The notes: a model not told the origin generated them from the sequence alone. Shown: positions 34,483 through 43,661, numbered from the stretch's first letter. The stretch is DNA of 64,000 nucleotides from Streptomyces sp. NBC_01288 (GCF_035982055.1 NZ_CP108427.1:930001-994000); one strand, 5' to 3'. Numbers and translations: made by a program.

Positions 34483-35562
34483 TCACTCTCGGTGCGCCAC
34501 CGCCCGCAGCATCTGTTCCCGCAGCTGGACCGGGGACATGCCGTGCCAGCGGCGCACCGCGCGGCGCAGGGCGCGTTCGTCGGAGAAACCCGCGCGGCGG
34601 GCGATCTCACGGAGTGTCAACTCCGGGCGGAGCAGCAGCTGTTCGACGCGTTCCCGGCGTACGCCCTCGGCCAGGGCCTCGTACGTCGTGCCGCAGTCGG
34701 CGAGTCTGCGGCGCAGGGTCCGTTCGCTCGTCGCGTGCCGTCGGGCCTGTTCGCCGAAGGACGGGATCACCGGGAGGCTCTGCGCGACGGACACCTCCAG
34801 GACTTCGAGGAGGTCCTGCTGGTCGGTGCGGGAGGCGAGTTGGGCGTCGAGGGTCTCCAGGGTCGAGGCGTAGGTCACCGGGTCGCTGCCGGGCATCCGG
34901 GCGTGGGCCCAGGCGGGGTCGATGACGATGCGGTCGGCCGGGGCGCGGAAGCGGACCGGGCAGCCGAACAGGGCGCCGTAGATCTCGCGTCGGCGGGGTG
35001 GTGGCGAGGAGAACTCGACTACGCGCGGGGCGAAGTCCGGGCCGACGGCGAGCCGGGAGAGGGTGACGACGGAGGCGAAGCCCTCCTCGATCAGGAAGGT
35101 CGCCACGCTCGGGTCGACGGCGGGGTCGGGGAGGTCGGCGCGCAGGACGAAGGCGCCGTCCTCGCCGACCCCGGTCGACCACACGGTCATCGCGCCGGAC
35201 AGGTTCTGGTACTTCACGCCGGTCTCGATGGCGTGCCGGAGTGTGTCGTCGGCCAGCAGCGCGAAGCCGAGCAGGCCCCAGGCGGTGAGGTGCTGTGCCG
35301 CTCCGACCCGCAGGCCCAGCCGCTCGTCGCCGGTGAGTTCCACCGCGCGCCGGATCACCGCGCTGCCCTGCCGGTACGACACCCGTAGCGCGGCGGAGCG
35401 CATCAGGGTCTCGTCGAGGCCGACCTCGTTCAGCAGGGGCCGTAGGTCGATGCCGCGTGCGTCGGCGACGACGACGAGATAGCGCAGGATGTTCGGCTGG
35501 ATGGTCGCCGACGTGCTGCGGCTGGTCCCGGACGGGTCCGTCGGGGCCGGGGCTGGGAACAT
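34483..35562 (-). CDS. AraC-family regulator with arabinose-binding-like (OruR/VirS) sensor domain
   Basis: A 359-residue protein. The N-terminal ~230 residues are the hydrophobic sensor domain typical of OruR/VirS/GbuR-like regulators (LTAWGLLGFALLADDTLRHAI), and the C-terminal two-HTH AraC domain has SERTLRRRLADCGTTYEALAEGVRRERVEQLL and LTLREIARRAGFSDERALRRAVRRWHG. AGGAGG precedes the ATG at 35562. It converges with the FMO-SDR-ALDH operon; in M. tuberculosis the related VirS controls the mymA FMO operon, so it is the likely activator here too. Confidence 0.9.
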   Translation of the reverse strand: MFPAPAPTDPSGTSRSTSATIQPNILRYLVVVADARGIDLRPLLNEVGLDETLMRSAALRVSYRQGSAVIRRAVELTGDERLGLRVGAAQHLTAWGLLGFALLADDTLRHAIETGVKYQNLSGAMTVWSTGVGEDGAFVLRADLPDPAVDPSVATFLIEEGFASVVTLSRLAVGPDFAPRVVEFSSPPPRRREIYGALFGCPVRFRAPADRIVIDPAWAHARMPGSDPVTYASTLETLDAQLASRTDQQDLLEVLEVSVAQSLPVIPSFGEQARRHATSERTLRRRLADCGTTYEALAEGVRRERVEQLLLRPELTLREIARRAGFSDERALRRAVRRWHGMSPVQLREQMLRAVAHRE

Positions 35563-35694
35563 CGCACTCACCTCCTCGTGGGCGACCACCGTAAGCATCC
35601 GGACGGCACCGGTCGCGTGCGCCGGCCGCCGGAGTCCCCTCAACGGCCCCCGGCGTCCTGCGTCCGTGCCGCCATGGCTGACTACGGTCCGTGC

Positions 35695-36885
35695 ATGTCA
35701 GTCCGTACTCCACGCCGGGCCCCGGTCGGGCGCCCCGCCGACCGGGCCGGTGCCCGAAGGGCGACGACCCTCGCGTTCGCCGCGCAGGGCATGTCCGTCG
35801 CCGCCGTGTACACGACCGTCCCCGCCGTCACCGAGCACCTGAGGCTGTCCCCGCTCCTGACCACCGCCACGCTGGTCGGGGTGGCCCTGACGGCGGGGGT
35901 CGGCAGCTTCCTGGGGCTGGCCGCGGTCCGTGTCGCCGGGCCCGTCGCCACGATGCGCGGGGCGCTGGTCACGGCCGCTGTCGCGCTCACGCTGATCGGC
36001 TGGGCTCCCGGCCCGCAGACCGTCATCTGCGCGTACGTCCTGTTCGGCCTCGCGGTCGGCGGCCTCGACGTCGGCATCAACACCCGGGCCGCCGCGATCG
36101 AACGCGCCTACGGCCGTAGCGTCTTCGGGTCCTTCTACACGGCGTGGAGCGTCGGTGGCGTGCTGGCGGCGCTGCTCACCGCCGGGGCGGCCCGGTTGGA
36201 CCGGCCGGTGGGTGAGGGCCTCACCGTGCAGGCGGGCCTGCTGCTGGTCGTCACTCTCTGTCTCCGCACACACACCCTTCCCTCCGCCCAAGTACCGTCC
36301 GCGCAGCCGCCGTTGGGGCGCCGGCTGTGGCTGCGACTCCTCCCCTTCGGACTGGTCCTTCTCGTCGTCTACGTCGTGGACTCGACCGTGTCCGCCTGGT
36401 CGGCGGTGTATCTGCGGCAGACCCTCGGCGCGTCCCTCGCGGTGGCGCCGATGGCCTACGCGGCGTACCAGGCGGGCACGGTCGTGGGGCGGGCGACCGT
36501 GGACCGGCTGGTGCGGCGGGTCGGTACCGTCGCCGTCGTGCGCACGGCCGCCCTGGTGGTGGCGGGTGGTCTGGCGGGTGTAGCCACGGCTCCGAGCTGG
36601 CCGGTCGCCGTACTCGCGGCGGGAGTTGTGGGCCTGGGCGCGTCGGTGTTGGCGCCGCTGTGTCTGGCCTCCGCCGCGCGGTTGCGGCCCGCCGCCTCGG
36701 AGACGGTGCTGGCCCGGCTGAACCTCTTCAACTACGCGGGCGTCGTCACCGGCGGCGCGGTCAGCGGACTCCTCGGTTCCACCGGCGAGTTCCGGCTCGC
36801 GTACGCGGCACCGGCGGCGCTCGCGATGCTCGTCCTGACCGGTGCCCGCCATTTCACCCAGCCGCCGGGGACATCCGGGACATAG
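35695..36885 (+). CDS. MFS transporter
   Basis: A 396-residue protein with about 12 membrane segments. The GGLDVGINTRAAAIERAYGRS loop and GSFYTAWSVGG segments are typical of the small FucP/YbjJ-like MFS group, whose members carry sugars or act as efflux pumps. TACGGT six bases before the ATG (leaderless pattern) fixes the start at 35695 rather than an ATG seven codons earlier. It is divergent from the AraC gene. Substrate unknown. Confidence 0.88.
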   Translation: MSVRTPRRAPVGRPADRAGARRATTLAFAAQGMSVAAVYTTVPAVTEHLRLSPLLTTATLVGVALTAGVGSFLGLAAVRVAGPVATMRGALVTAAVALTLIGWAPGPQTVICAYVLFGLAVGGLDVGINTRAAAIERAYGRSVFGSFYTAWSVGGVLAALLTAGAARLDRPVGEGLTVQAGLLLVVTLCLRTHTLPSAQVPSAQPPLGRRLWLRLLPFGLVLLVVYVVDSTVSAWSAVYLRQTLGASLAVAPMAYAAYQAGTVVGRATVDRLVRRVGTVAVVRTAALVVAGGLAGVATAPSWPVAVLAAGVVGLGASVLAPLCLASAARLRPAASETVLARLNLFNYAGVVTGGAVSGLLGSTGEFRLAYAAPAALAMLVLTGARHFTQPPGTSGT

Positions 36886-36972
36886 GAAACGAGCCAGGCA
36901 ATGGGCGGGATATGGCCATCCCATGGGCAGGCCGCAATCGGTCGTTCAACCGGCGCTGCCAGCGTCGCGCCC

Positions 36973-38577
36973 ATGAACACTCCTCGCATGGGCCTTCCCG
37001 ACCGGCTCGCCGACACCTTGAGCATGCCCGAGCAACACGAATACCTCCGCCGCGCCTTCTCCCGGCGCGGTCTGCTGCGCGGTGGCGCGGTCGCCGCGAC
37101 CGGGGTCGCCCTCGCGGGCGGCACCGCCGGTGCCGCGGCGGCGGCGACGCCCACGCTGGTGACGGGCTCGGCCACGGCCGCCGTGCACGGTTCGCTGGTC
37201 GCGCCGTTCGGGCGGCACATCGCCTACGGTGCCGATCCGCGGACGCAGATGCGGGTGTCGTGGCAGGTGCCGCTCCCGGTCAGGAAACCCTTCCTCCGGA
37301 TCGGCCGCAGCCCCCTCGACCTGAGCCACCGCATACGGGCGGAGGTGCGCGACCTGTTCACACCGGCCGGGATCGGCAAGAGCGCGGACATCGACCAGTA
37401 CTACGTGCACGCCGCGTTGGACAACCTGAGCCCCGACACCACGTACTACTACGGCGTCGGCCACGACGGCTTCGACCCGGCCGACGCGGGTGCCGCACAC
37501 ACCGTCTACTCCTTCACCACCGCGCCCCGGACGCACGGCACCCGGCCGTTCACGTTCACCGCCTTCGGTGACCAGAACCCGAGTTACACCTCGATCGGCC
37601 TCAACGCCCTTGTCCAGGCGCAGAATCCGGCGTTCCATCTGCACGCGGGCGACATCTGCTACGCGGAGGAGACCGGGCACGGTCTGCCCGCCGACGCGAG
37701 CAACTACGACGCCCGTCAATGGGATTCGTTCCTCGCGCAGATCGAGCCGCTGTCGAGCCGGGTGCCGTGGATGGTGGCGTTCGGCAACCACGACATGGAG
37801 TCCTGGTACTCCCCCAACGGCTACGGCGGCAACGAGGCCCGTTTCACCCTCCCCACCAACGGTTTTGACGCCACATCAGCTCCCGGTGTCTACTCCTTCG
37901 TCCACGGCAACGTGGGCGTGGTCTCGGTCGACGCGAACGACGTGTCGTACGAGATTCCCGCCAACAAGGGCTACACCGGCGGCAAGCAGACCACGTGGCT
38001 CGACAAGCGGCTCACCGAACTCCGGGCCCGGACGGACGTCGACTTCATCGTCGTCTTCCACCACCACTGCGCCTTCTCGACCACCAGCTCGCACGCCTCC
38101 GAGGGCGGGGTGCGCGAGCAGTGGGTGCCGCTGTACGAGAAGCACCAGGTGGACCTGGTGGTCAACGGTCACAACCACGTCTACGAGCGCACCGACCCGG
38201 TCGTCCAGGACAAGGCCGTCCGCACCCTGCCCATCGGCGGCACCCACGAGCCGACCCGTGGCGGTGTCGTGTACGTGACGGCGGGCGCGGGCGGCGAGAG
38301 CGTGTACAGCTTCCCGGTCGCCGACAGTTACGAGGGTCACGAGGACGCGATCGACTCGGTGCCGACGTACTGGACGGGCAAGGACGGCCAGGTCACCGAG
38401 AACGTCGACTGGTCCCGGGTCCGTTACACCGGCTACTCGTTCATCCGCGTCGACGTCGAACCGGCCACCCCCGGTCGTACGACGACCCTCACAGTGCGGG
38501 CGCTGGCCGCGACCGGCGCCGAGGTCGACCGGTTCACGGTGTCCCGCAAGGTGAAGAAGGCCGGGCACGGCCACTAG
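36973..38577 (+). CDS. Secreted purple-acid-type metallophosphoesterase
   Basis: A 534-residue Tat substrate: RRAFSRRGLLRGGAVAATG at the N-terminus. An N-terminal fibronectin-like domain (QMRVSWQVP, NLSPDTTYYYGVG) is followed by the metallophosphatase core with all motifs: GDQN, AGDICYAEE, GNHDMES, FHHHCAF and NGHNHVYER. This is the purple acid phosphatase architecture, with a dinuclear metal site, and it probably releases phosphate outside the cell. No PHO box was recognised. The upstream start candidate at 36901 lacks the family pattern. Confidence 0.92.
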   Translation: MNTPRMGLPDRLADTLSMPEQHEYLRRAFSRRGLLRGGAVAATGVALAGGTAGAAAAATPTLVTGSATAAVHGSLVAPFGRHIAYGADPRTQMRVSWQVPLPVRKPFLRIGRSPLDLSHRIRAEVRDLFTPAGIGKSADIDQYYVHAALDNLSPDTTYYYGVGHDGFDPADAGAAHTVYSFTTAPRTHGTRPFTFTAFGDQNPSYTSIGLNALVQAQNPAFHLHAGDICYAEETGHGLPADASNYDARQWDSFLAQIEPLSSRVPWMVAFGNHDMESWYSPNGYGGNEARFTLPTNGFDATSAPGVYSFVHGNVGVVSVDANDVSYEIPANKGYTGGKQTTWLDKRLTELRARTDVDFIVVFHHHCAFSTTSSHASEGGVREQWVPLYEKHQVDLVVNGHNHVYERTDPVVQDKAVRTLPIGGTHEPTRGGVVYVTAGAGGESVYSFPVADSYEGHEDAIDSVPTYWTGKDGQVTENVDWSRVRYTGYSFIRVDVEPATPGRTTTLTVRALAATGAEVDRFTVSRKVKKAGHGH

Positions 38578-38585
38578 GACGACAT

Positions 38586-38626
38586 GGAGTGGCGGCCACC
38601 CGCGTCGTGCCGGTGACCGCCACTCC
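38586..38626. terminator. Terminator hairpin after the phosphatase
   Basis: GGAGTGGCGGCCACC pairs with GGTGACCGCCACTCC with one mismatch around an 11-nt loop, directly after the phosphatase stop. Confidence 0.8.
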
Positions 38627-38644
38627 AGCGCTCGGGGCTGCCCG

Positions 38645-38745
38645 TCAACTGGCCCTGGCGAGCAGGGCCTTGGCGTGGCGGCGGGGTTCCAGGGCGGCCG
38701 CGACGAGGTAGCTGCCGCCGCCCGCGAGGGCGAGTACCGATGCAG
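38645..38745 (-). pseudogene. C-terminal tail of an MFS transporter
   Basis: The last 33 codons before a stop read ASVLALAGGGSYLVAAALEP and end RRHAKALLARAS, the end of a DHA2-type exporter with its last membrane helix and basic tail. Upstream on this strand the sequence changes abruptly, at about 38745-38762, to that of an unrelated gene on the other strand. The bulk of the transporter is gone. This is a deletion or rearrangement scar. Confidence 0.65.
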
Positions 38746-38761
38746 CCGCCGCGCAACGCGC

Positions 38762-39202
38762 CACTACTGGGACGAGGGCACCGCCGGCATCCTGACCACC
38801 CTTCTCCGCTACCACCACGTGACCGGGGACGAGACCCTCGGCAAGCACATCGAGGAGCTGCTGCCGGCCGTACGGCGCAAGTACACGACGTTCCCGCAGC
38901 TGTTCCACGGGATCAGCGGCCTCGGCAACGCGCTCCTGGACGCGTACGAGTTCCTGGGCGACCCCGAGTTGCTGGGCGACGCGGAGCGCGCGGCCGAGGC
39001 GGTGCTGTGCAGCGCGGTGCAACGGCCGGAGGGCGTGGTGTTCCCGGGTGAGCAGACCGTGCGGGAGAGCTGTGACCTGGCCACCGGTTCGGCCGGTGTC
39101 GCGCTCTTCCTGGACCGGTTCCGCAGGACCGGCCCCGGCGCGCGCACCAACACCCACTTCCTTCTGGACGACCTGCTTTCGCCGTCCCGGACCGACGCAT
39201 GA
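38762..39202 (+). pseudogene. C-terminal fragment of a class III lanthipeptide synthetase (LanKC)
   Basis: About 146 codons from YWDEGTAGILTTLLRYHHV through FPQLFHGISGLGNALLDAYEFLGD to CDLATGSAGVALFLDRF. These match the end of the LanC-like cyclase region in LanKC enzymes, which are roughly 850 residues (lyase, kinase, cyclase). Kinase and lyase domains are absent, and the zinc-site Cys/His residues of true LanC are not seen, as in the class III type. There is no start codon with a ribosome site near. Its stop overlaps the next start (ATGA), as in an intact cluster. Confidence 0.7.
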
Positions 39203-40471
39203 CCGCCACCGTGCCCCTGAACACGGTCAACACGCCCCGACTGAGCCGCAATCGGGAGTTCCGGCTCCTGTGGATCGGCCAGGCGCTGTCGGACTTCGGT
39301 TCGTCGATGACGTTCATCGTCATGCCCCTGGTGCTGCTGGCGGCCGGCTACTCCGCCACGGTCGCCGCGACCATCGGCACGGCCTCCCTGGTCGTCGCCC
39401 TGGTGACCCGGCTCCCGGCCGGCTACCTCAGCGACCGCTACGACCAGCGCACGCTGATGCTCCTCTGCGACCTGTTCCGGATGGTCGCCGTAGGAGCGGT
39501 GGCGCTGTACGCGCTGCTACGACCCGTGCCGATCGCGCTGGCCCTGGCGACCGTGATCGTGTCGGACGCGGCGCTTGAGGTGTTCCGCCCGGCCCAGAAC
39601 AAGGTGATCCGACGGGTCGTCCCGACCGAACAGCTGGGCGCCGCCCTGTCGTTGAACCAGGCCCGGGCCTACGGCGCCGACATCGCGGCACCGGCGGCGG
39701 CCTGGCTGCTGCTGTCGCTCTCCCCCTCCCTCCCGTTCACGGTGGACGCGCTGACCTTCGGCGCCTCCGCGCTGTGCGTGGCCGCGGCGGTCCGGTCGAG
39801 ACACACCGCCGCAACACACGCGAGCACCACACGCCCTGACCGTGCCCGCTTCCGGACCGAATTCACCGCGGGCTGGCGGTACTTGATCAGGGACCCGTTC
39901 ATGCGCTGTTCCGCCGCGTACTTCGCCGGCATCAACGTGGCGTTCTCCGCCCTGGCGTTCGCGCTGATCCTCGGCGTGGGCAGGGAGCCCCACGGAGCGG
40001 TCGTGGTGGGAACGGCCATGAGCGCGGCGGCGGTTGTCGGCCTGACCGGCTCCCTGCTCACCCCCCCTCTTCCAGCGGCGCGTCTCCCTGAAGGTGACCC
40101 TCGCGGCGGCGCCCGCGCTCGGGGCCGCGCTGCTGGCCCTCGCCTGGGCGGGCGGCGGCACCGTCGCGTTCGTCGCCGGCTTCTGCGCGCTGTGCCTGCT
40201 CACCCCGGTGACCGCGGCGACGTTCGCCACGATCATGGCGGTCGCCGTACCGGAGGAGATCTACGGCCGGGTCACCACCACCGGCGGCCTGCTCGCCCAA
40301 CTCCTCCAGCCCCTGGGGCCGTTGGCCGCCGGACTGCTGCTGGCCCGGCTGTCGCTGCCCTCGACCGCCGGGGTCCTCGCGGTGGCACTGGCCCTGCTGG
40401 CCGGTGTCCCCCTCGCCCTGCCCGCACCCACACAGCCCACCACCCCAGTCCAGGACAGGAGTTCCTCGTGA
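39199..40471 (+). pseudogene. MFS transporter gene broken by a C7-tract frameshift
   Basis: The first 290 residues are a normal MFS protein (RNREFRLLWIGQALSDFGSSM; motif A GYLSDRYDQRTLML) of the Tsr/enterobactin-exporter-like type. At the run of seven C after position 40060 the frame breaks; the family sequence resumes one frame over (RRVSLKVTLAAAPALGAAL onward) and runs to 40471. An extra C explains it. The alternative is a consensus error in this homopolymer. It overlaps the LanKC remnant and the following oxidoreductase gene by 4 bp each, so all three were one operon. As written it would give a truncated protein fused to out-of-frame residues. Confidence 0.8.
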
Positions 40472-41535
40472 GCATGCCCCAACCCCCTCTCGGTGCCGAC
40501 GGCGCCAGTCCCTCCGTCCTCCTCTCCGTGCTGGAGATCGGCGCGACGGACGGCCGGTCGCCGGCCGCGCAGGTCGTCCAGGAGATCGCCGGCGTCGCCC
40601 GGGTCAGCGAGGAGTGCGGGTTCCACCGCTTCTGGGTCGCCGAGCACCATGGCTCGCCCGACCTCGTCAGCAGCGCACCGCCGGTCCTCATCGCCCACAT
40701 CGCGGCCGTCACCCGACACATCCGGGTCGGCTCGGGCGGGGTGATGCTTCCCAACCACGCCCCCTACGTCGTGGCCGAACAGTTCGCCACACTGGGCGCC
40801 CTGCACCCCGGCCGGATCGACCTCGGCCTGGGCCGCTCCTCCAGCACGGCGGGCACCGGGACCTACGGCGCGCCGCTGAAGGCGGCACTCCGACGCGACG
40901 ACAGGGCGACCACCGAGTTCCCCGCCCTGATCGACGAACTGACCGGCTTTCTCGACCCGTTGGTGACGGACCCCCGGGACGACTCGGCCCTGTTCCTGTC
41001 CCCCCGGGTCGCCGCGACGACCGAGATCCACGTCCTGGGAGCCGGCGAGGGTTCGGCACGTGTCGCCGCCGAACGCTCACTGCCGTTCGTCTACGGCCAT
41101 CACCTGGGCCGCTCCAAGTGCCGCCCGGCGGCGGTGGAACGCTACCGGGAGGCGTTCGTCCCCGGCCCGCGCGATGCCCGCCCCTACGTCATCGCCTCAC
41201 TCAACGTGCTGTGCGCGGAGAGCGACGACGAGGCCGAGCGGCCGGCCCCGCACGCCGCCCGCCGGACCGTACGGCAACGCGGGGGAACCGCCCCGGACGA
41301 GGCCCTGCCGCCGGCCCGGGACGAGTTCCTCGCCCACCGGTTCCTGGAGGATCAGCAGGTGGTGCACGGCGCCCGGGACACGGTGGTCAAGGCCATCGAC
41401 CATGTGGCGAGCACACTGGACGCCGACGAGATCATGCTCGTCCCCATCGACCTCACCGGAACGGAACGCGCCCGGACCCTGCGCATGCTCACGGGCCGAC
41501 GGGCGCCGACCTCGACGCCCGCCCGGGTCGGCTGA
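40468..41535 (+). CDS. Luciferase-like flavin-dependent oxidoreductase
   Basis: A 355-residue LLM-class protein. VSEECGFHRFWVAEHHGSPDL, GSGGVMLPNHAPYVVAEQFATL and HPGRIDLGLGRSS place it in the FMN-linked alkanal-monooxygenase-like branch seen in many biosynthetic clusters. The start is a GTG overlapping the frameshifted transporter's stop (GTGA), after AGGACAGGAG. It would oxidise a substrate with reduced flavin; partner and substrate are unknown. It appears intact though its neighbours are broken. Its 3' end overlaps the SARP pseudogene on the other strand by 47 bp. Confidence 0.85.
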   Translation: MSMPQPPLGADGASPSVLLSVLEIGATDGRSPAAQVVQEIAGVARVSEECGFHRFWVAEHHGSPDLVSSAPPVLIAHIAAVTRHIRVGSGGVMLPNHAPYVVAEQFATLGALHPGRIDLGLGRSSSTAGTGTYGAPLKAALRRDDRATTEFPALIDELTGFLDPLVTDPRDDSALFLSPRVAATTEIHVLGAGEGSARVAAERSLPFVYGHHLGRSKCRPAAVERYREAFVPGPRDARPYVIASLNVLCAESDDEAERPAPHAARRTVRQRGGTAPDEALPPARDEFLAHRFLEDQQVVHGARDTVVKAIDHVASTLDADEIMLVPIDLTGTERARTLRMLTGRRAPTSTPARVG

Positions 41536-42332
41536 CCAGGTCCTTGCCGCCGGTCAGCAGGGAGCGGTACAGGGCTTCGAGCACCAGGCTGGGGCCCAGG
41601 CCGAACTCCCCGGCCAGGAGCTGCCGGTACTCGTCGTAGACGGCGAACGCCTCGGTCTGGCGCCCCAGTTGGAACTTGGAACAGCGTGTTCATATGGGCG
41701 GCCAGCAGGCGTTCGCGGTGCGGATGCAGCACCGTCAGATCGGCGATCGTACCGGCGACCGCCCGCGCGTTGCCCTGCCACAACTCGGCCTCCGCCCAGT
41801 CCTCGTAGACCTGGCGGTACTGCTTGTCGAGGTGGTCGGCCTCGTCGGACAGGGGTAGAACATCGGAGTTCCGGCAGCGCGGGTCCGCTCCACAGGTGCA
41901 GCGCCCGGTTCGACAACCGGGCGGTGAGGGCGAGTTCGCCGCTGTCCGCCGTCTCGCGTCCGGCGGTGGCGAGGCTCCGGAACCGTAGCGAGCCCAGTTC
42001 CTCCTCGCCCACCGACAGCAGATAGCCGCCCGTCCCACGGACCAGCCGACCGCCCGCGCCGCTGTCGGCTAGGAGTCTCCGCAGCGCCCAGACGCATACC
42101 TGGACGTTCTTCCGTGCCGTCCTGGGCGGTCCGCCGTCCCACAGGGCATCCGTCAACACGTCCACGGAGACAAGGGTGTTGGGACGGCACAACAGCATGG
42201 CGAGAAGCATGCGCTGCTTGAGCGGCCCGAGCGGCAGCGGCCCGTCGTCCCCCCTCCGCCGATGACGGACAGCGGACCCCATACGGAGAACCGAACCTGG
42301 CCGGGCCGCTGATCGGCCGCCCCTGCACGCAT
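41489..42332 (-). pseudogene. SARP-family pathway regulator with three frameshifts
   Basis: Reading across frames gives a full SARP: an OmpR-type winged helix (VRFSVWGPLSVIG, then GPLKQRMLLAMLLCRPNTLVSVDVLTDALW) and a BTAD domain (LDKQYRQVYEDWAEAELW, ERLLAAHMNTLFQ, then LGRQTEAFAVYDEYRQLL). Frame shifts occur at the G6 run near 42250, near 41870, and at 41680, where TTCCAAGTTCCAAC is a 7-bp duplication. SARPs switch on antibiotic or lanthipeptide clusters. No product can be made, so the local cluster has lost its regulator. Confidence 0.8.
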
Positions 42333-42485
42333 CTGTACCCCCAACTGTCGGACCACAGGACGAAAGAGTGATCCCCGGAACCTCACCTGTCGCGTCCGGT
42401 TCCGTTGAACGGAACCGGACGACCGGTCGGCCGCCCCGCTCCCTCCCTTGCCGCCCGTCCACCCGGCCCGGCTACAGTGCACACC

Positions 42486-43520
42486 GTGTGGGCGGACAAC
42501 CAGGAGCGCGAGCCGCGCGCCGACGGACCCCGGCGGCGGGCCACGATCCATGACGTCGCGCAGCTGGCCGGGGTGTCCCGGCAGACGGTGTCCCGCGCGG
42601 TCAACGACAAGGGTGAGATCGACCCCGCCACCAAGGAACGCGTCCTGGAGGTCGCGCGCCTGCTGGACTACCGGCCGAGCCGGTTCGCGCGGGGGCTCGT
42701 CCGCAAGGGCGCGGTGACGGCGGGGCTGGTGATCCCGGATCTGATGAACCCGTTCTTTCCCGAGGTGGCCGCCGGTGTGCTGGAGGCGGCCGAGGAGCGC
42801 GGCTGGCAGGTCGTGGTGTGGGACTCGCGCACCGACGAGGACAGGGAGCTCCAGGCGCTGGACAAGTTCTCCCATCAGGCGGACGCGGTCGTCGGCTACT
42901 TCAAGAACCCGGACGACGTACTCGCCCGGCACCTCGGCGGTGTTCCGACCGTGGTGCTCGAACGCGGGCCGCACCAGACCCGGTTCGGGGCCGTCGGCAT
43001 CGATGCCGCCGCCGGTGTCGCGCGGGGAATGGCTCATCTGGTGCGTGCGGGGCACCGTCGGATCGGCATGCTCGACGGCGATCGGATCGACGCCCCGGGG
43101 CCCCGAAGAGAGGCCTTTCTGACCGCCGTACGACAGCACCGACTCCCCGTCGACGGTTCGTGGGTCGTGCCCAGCCCCGAGCACAGCGTGGCGGGTGGTG
43201 CGGCGGCCATGGGTCACCTGCTCGACGCGCGGCCCGAGTTGACCGCCGTCTTCGGGTTCAACGACCTGATCGCCATCGGTGCGATGCGTGCGGCCCGGAG
43301 TCGTGGACTGCGGGTGCCCGACGACCTGGCCGTACTGGGCTTCGACGGGCTGTCTCTGGGCGAGTTGGTGGAACCGGCGCTCAGCACCCTGCACATCGAC
43401 AAGCGGCGTCTTGGCCGGCTGGCCGTCGAGCAGGTGGCCCGACTCAGCGCGGGGCAGGAGCCGTTGACCGGCGCCGACGCCTGGGTGATTCCCCAACTGG
43501 TGCTGCGCGCCTCGGCGTAG
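42486..43520 (+). CDS. LacI-family repressor
   Basis: A 344-residue regulator. The LacI HTH is ATIHDVAQLAGVSRQTVSRAVNDKGEI (about residues 20-45), the hinge is YRPSRFARGL, and the effector domain runs to the C-terminus (LSTLHIDKRRLGRLAVEQV). The GTG at 42486 lies seven bases after TACAGT, the leaderless pattern, and upstream codons are atypical. It stands 276 bp upstream of a sugar-type ABC operon that carries a large palindromic operator at its promoter, so it is very probably the repressor of that operon. Confidence 0.9.
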   Translation: MWADNQEREPRADGPRRRATIHDVAQLAGVSRQTVSRAVNDKGEIDPATKERVLEVARLLDYRPSRFARGLVRKGAVTAGLVIPDLMNPFFPEVAAGVLEAAEERGWQVVVWDSRTDEDRELQALDKFSHQADAVVGYFKNPDDVLARHLGGVPTVVLERGPHQTRFGAVGIDAAAGVARGMAHLVRAGHRRIGMLDGDRIDAPGPRREAFLTAVRQHRLPVDGSWVVPSPEHSVAGGAAAMGHLLDARPELTAVFGFNDLIAIGAMRAARSRGLRVPDDLAVLGFDGLSLGELVEPALSTLHIDKRRLGRLAVEQVARLSAGQEPLTGADAWVIPQLVLRASA

Positions 43521-43606
43521 CCCCGGTGCGGGTCCGTTGACGCCTGCTTCGGCCGCCCTGTCCCACTGGCCGTAGAAAGCGCCAACACAACTACCGTGCA
43601 CGTCCC

Positions 43607-43661
43607 TTGACACTGGTTTTCGGCCGCCTCGATACTCGACGGCAACGTTCACGTGAACGTT
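43607..43661 (+). promoter_or_regulatory. ABC operon promoter with an 18-bp palindromic operator
   Basis: TTGACA (43607-43612) and GATACT (43631-43636) are 18 bp apart, a good -35/-10 pair. The perfect palindrome AACGTTCACGTGAACGTT (43644-43661) covers the predicted start site. It is typical of a LacI-family operator and probably bound by the regulator encoded upstream. Confidence 0.8.

Noticed and set aside
40055..40075. Programmed frameshift at the C7 run
   Set aside because: Such regulation is not known for this family, and neighbouring genes are also broken, so mutation or sequencing error is simpler.
39199..41535. A single 778-codon transporter-oxidoreductase fusion
   Set aside because: About 130 codons in the middle are out of frame with the transporter family; the oxidoreductase has its own GTG and ribosome site. 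The continuity is a by-product of the frameshift.
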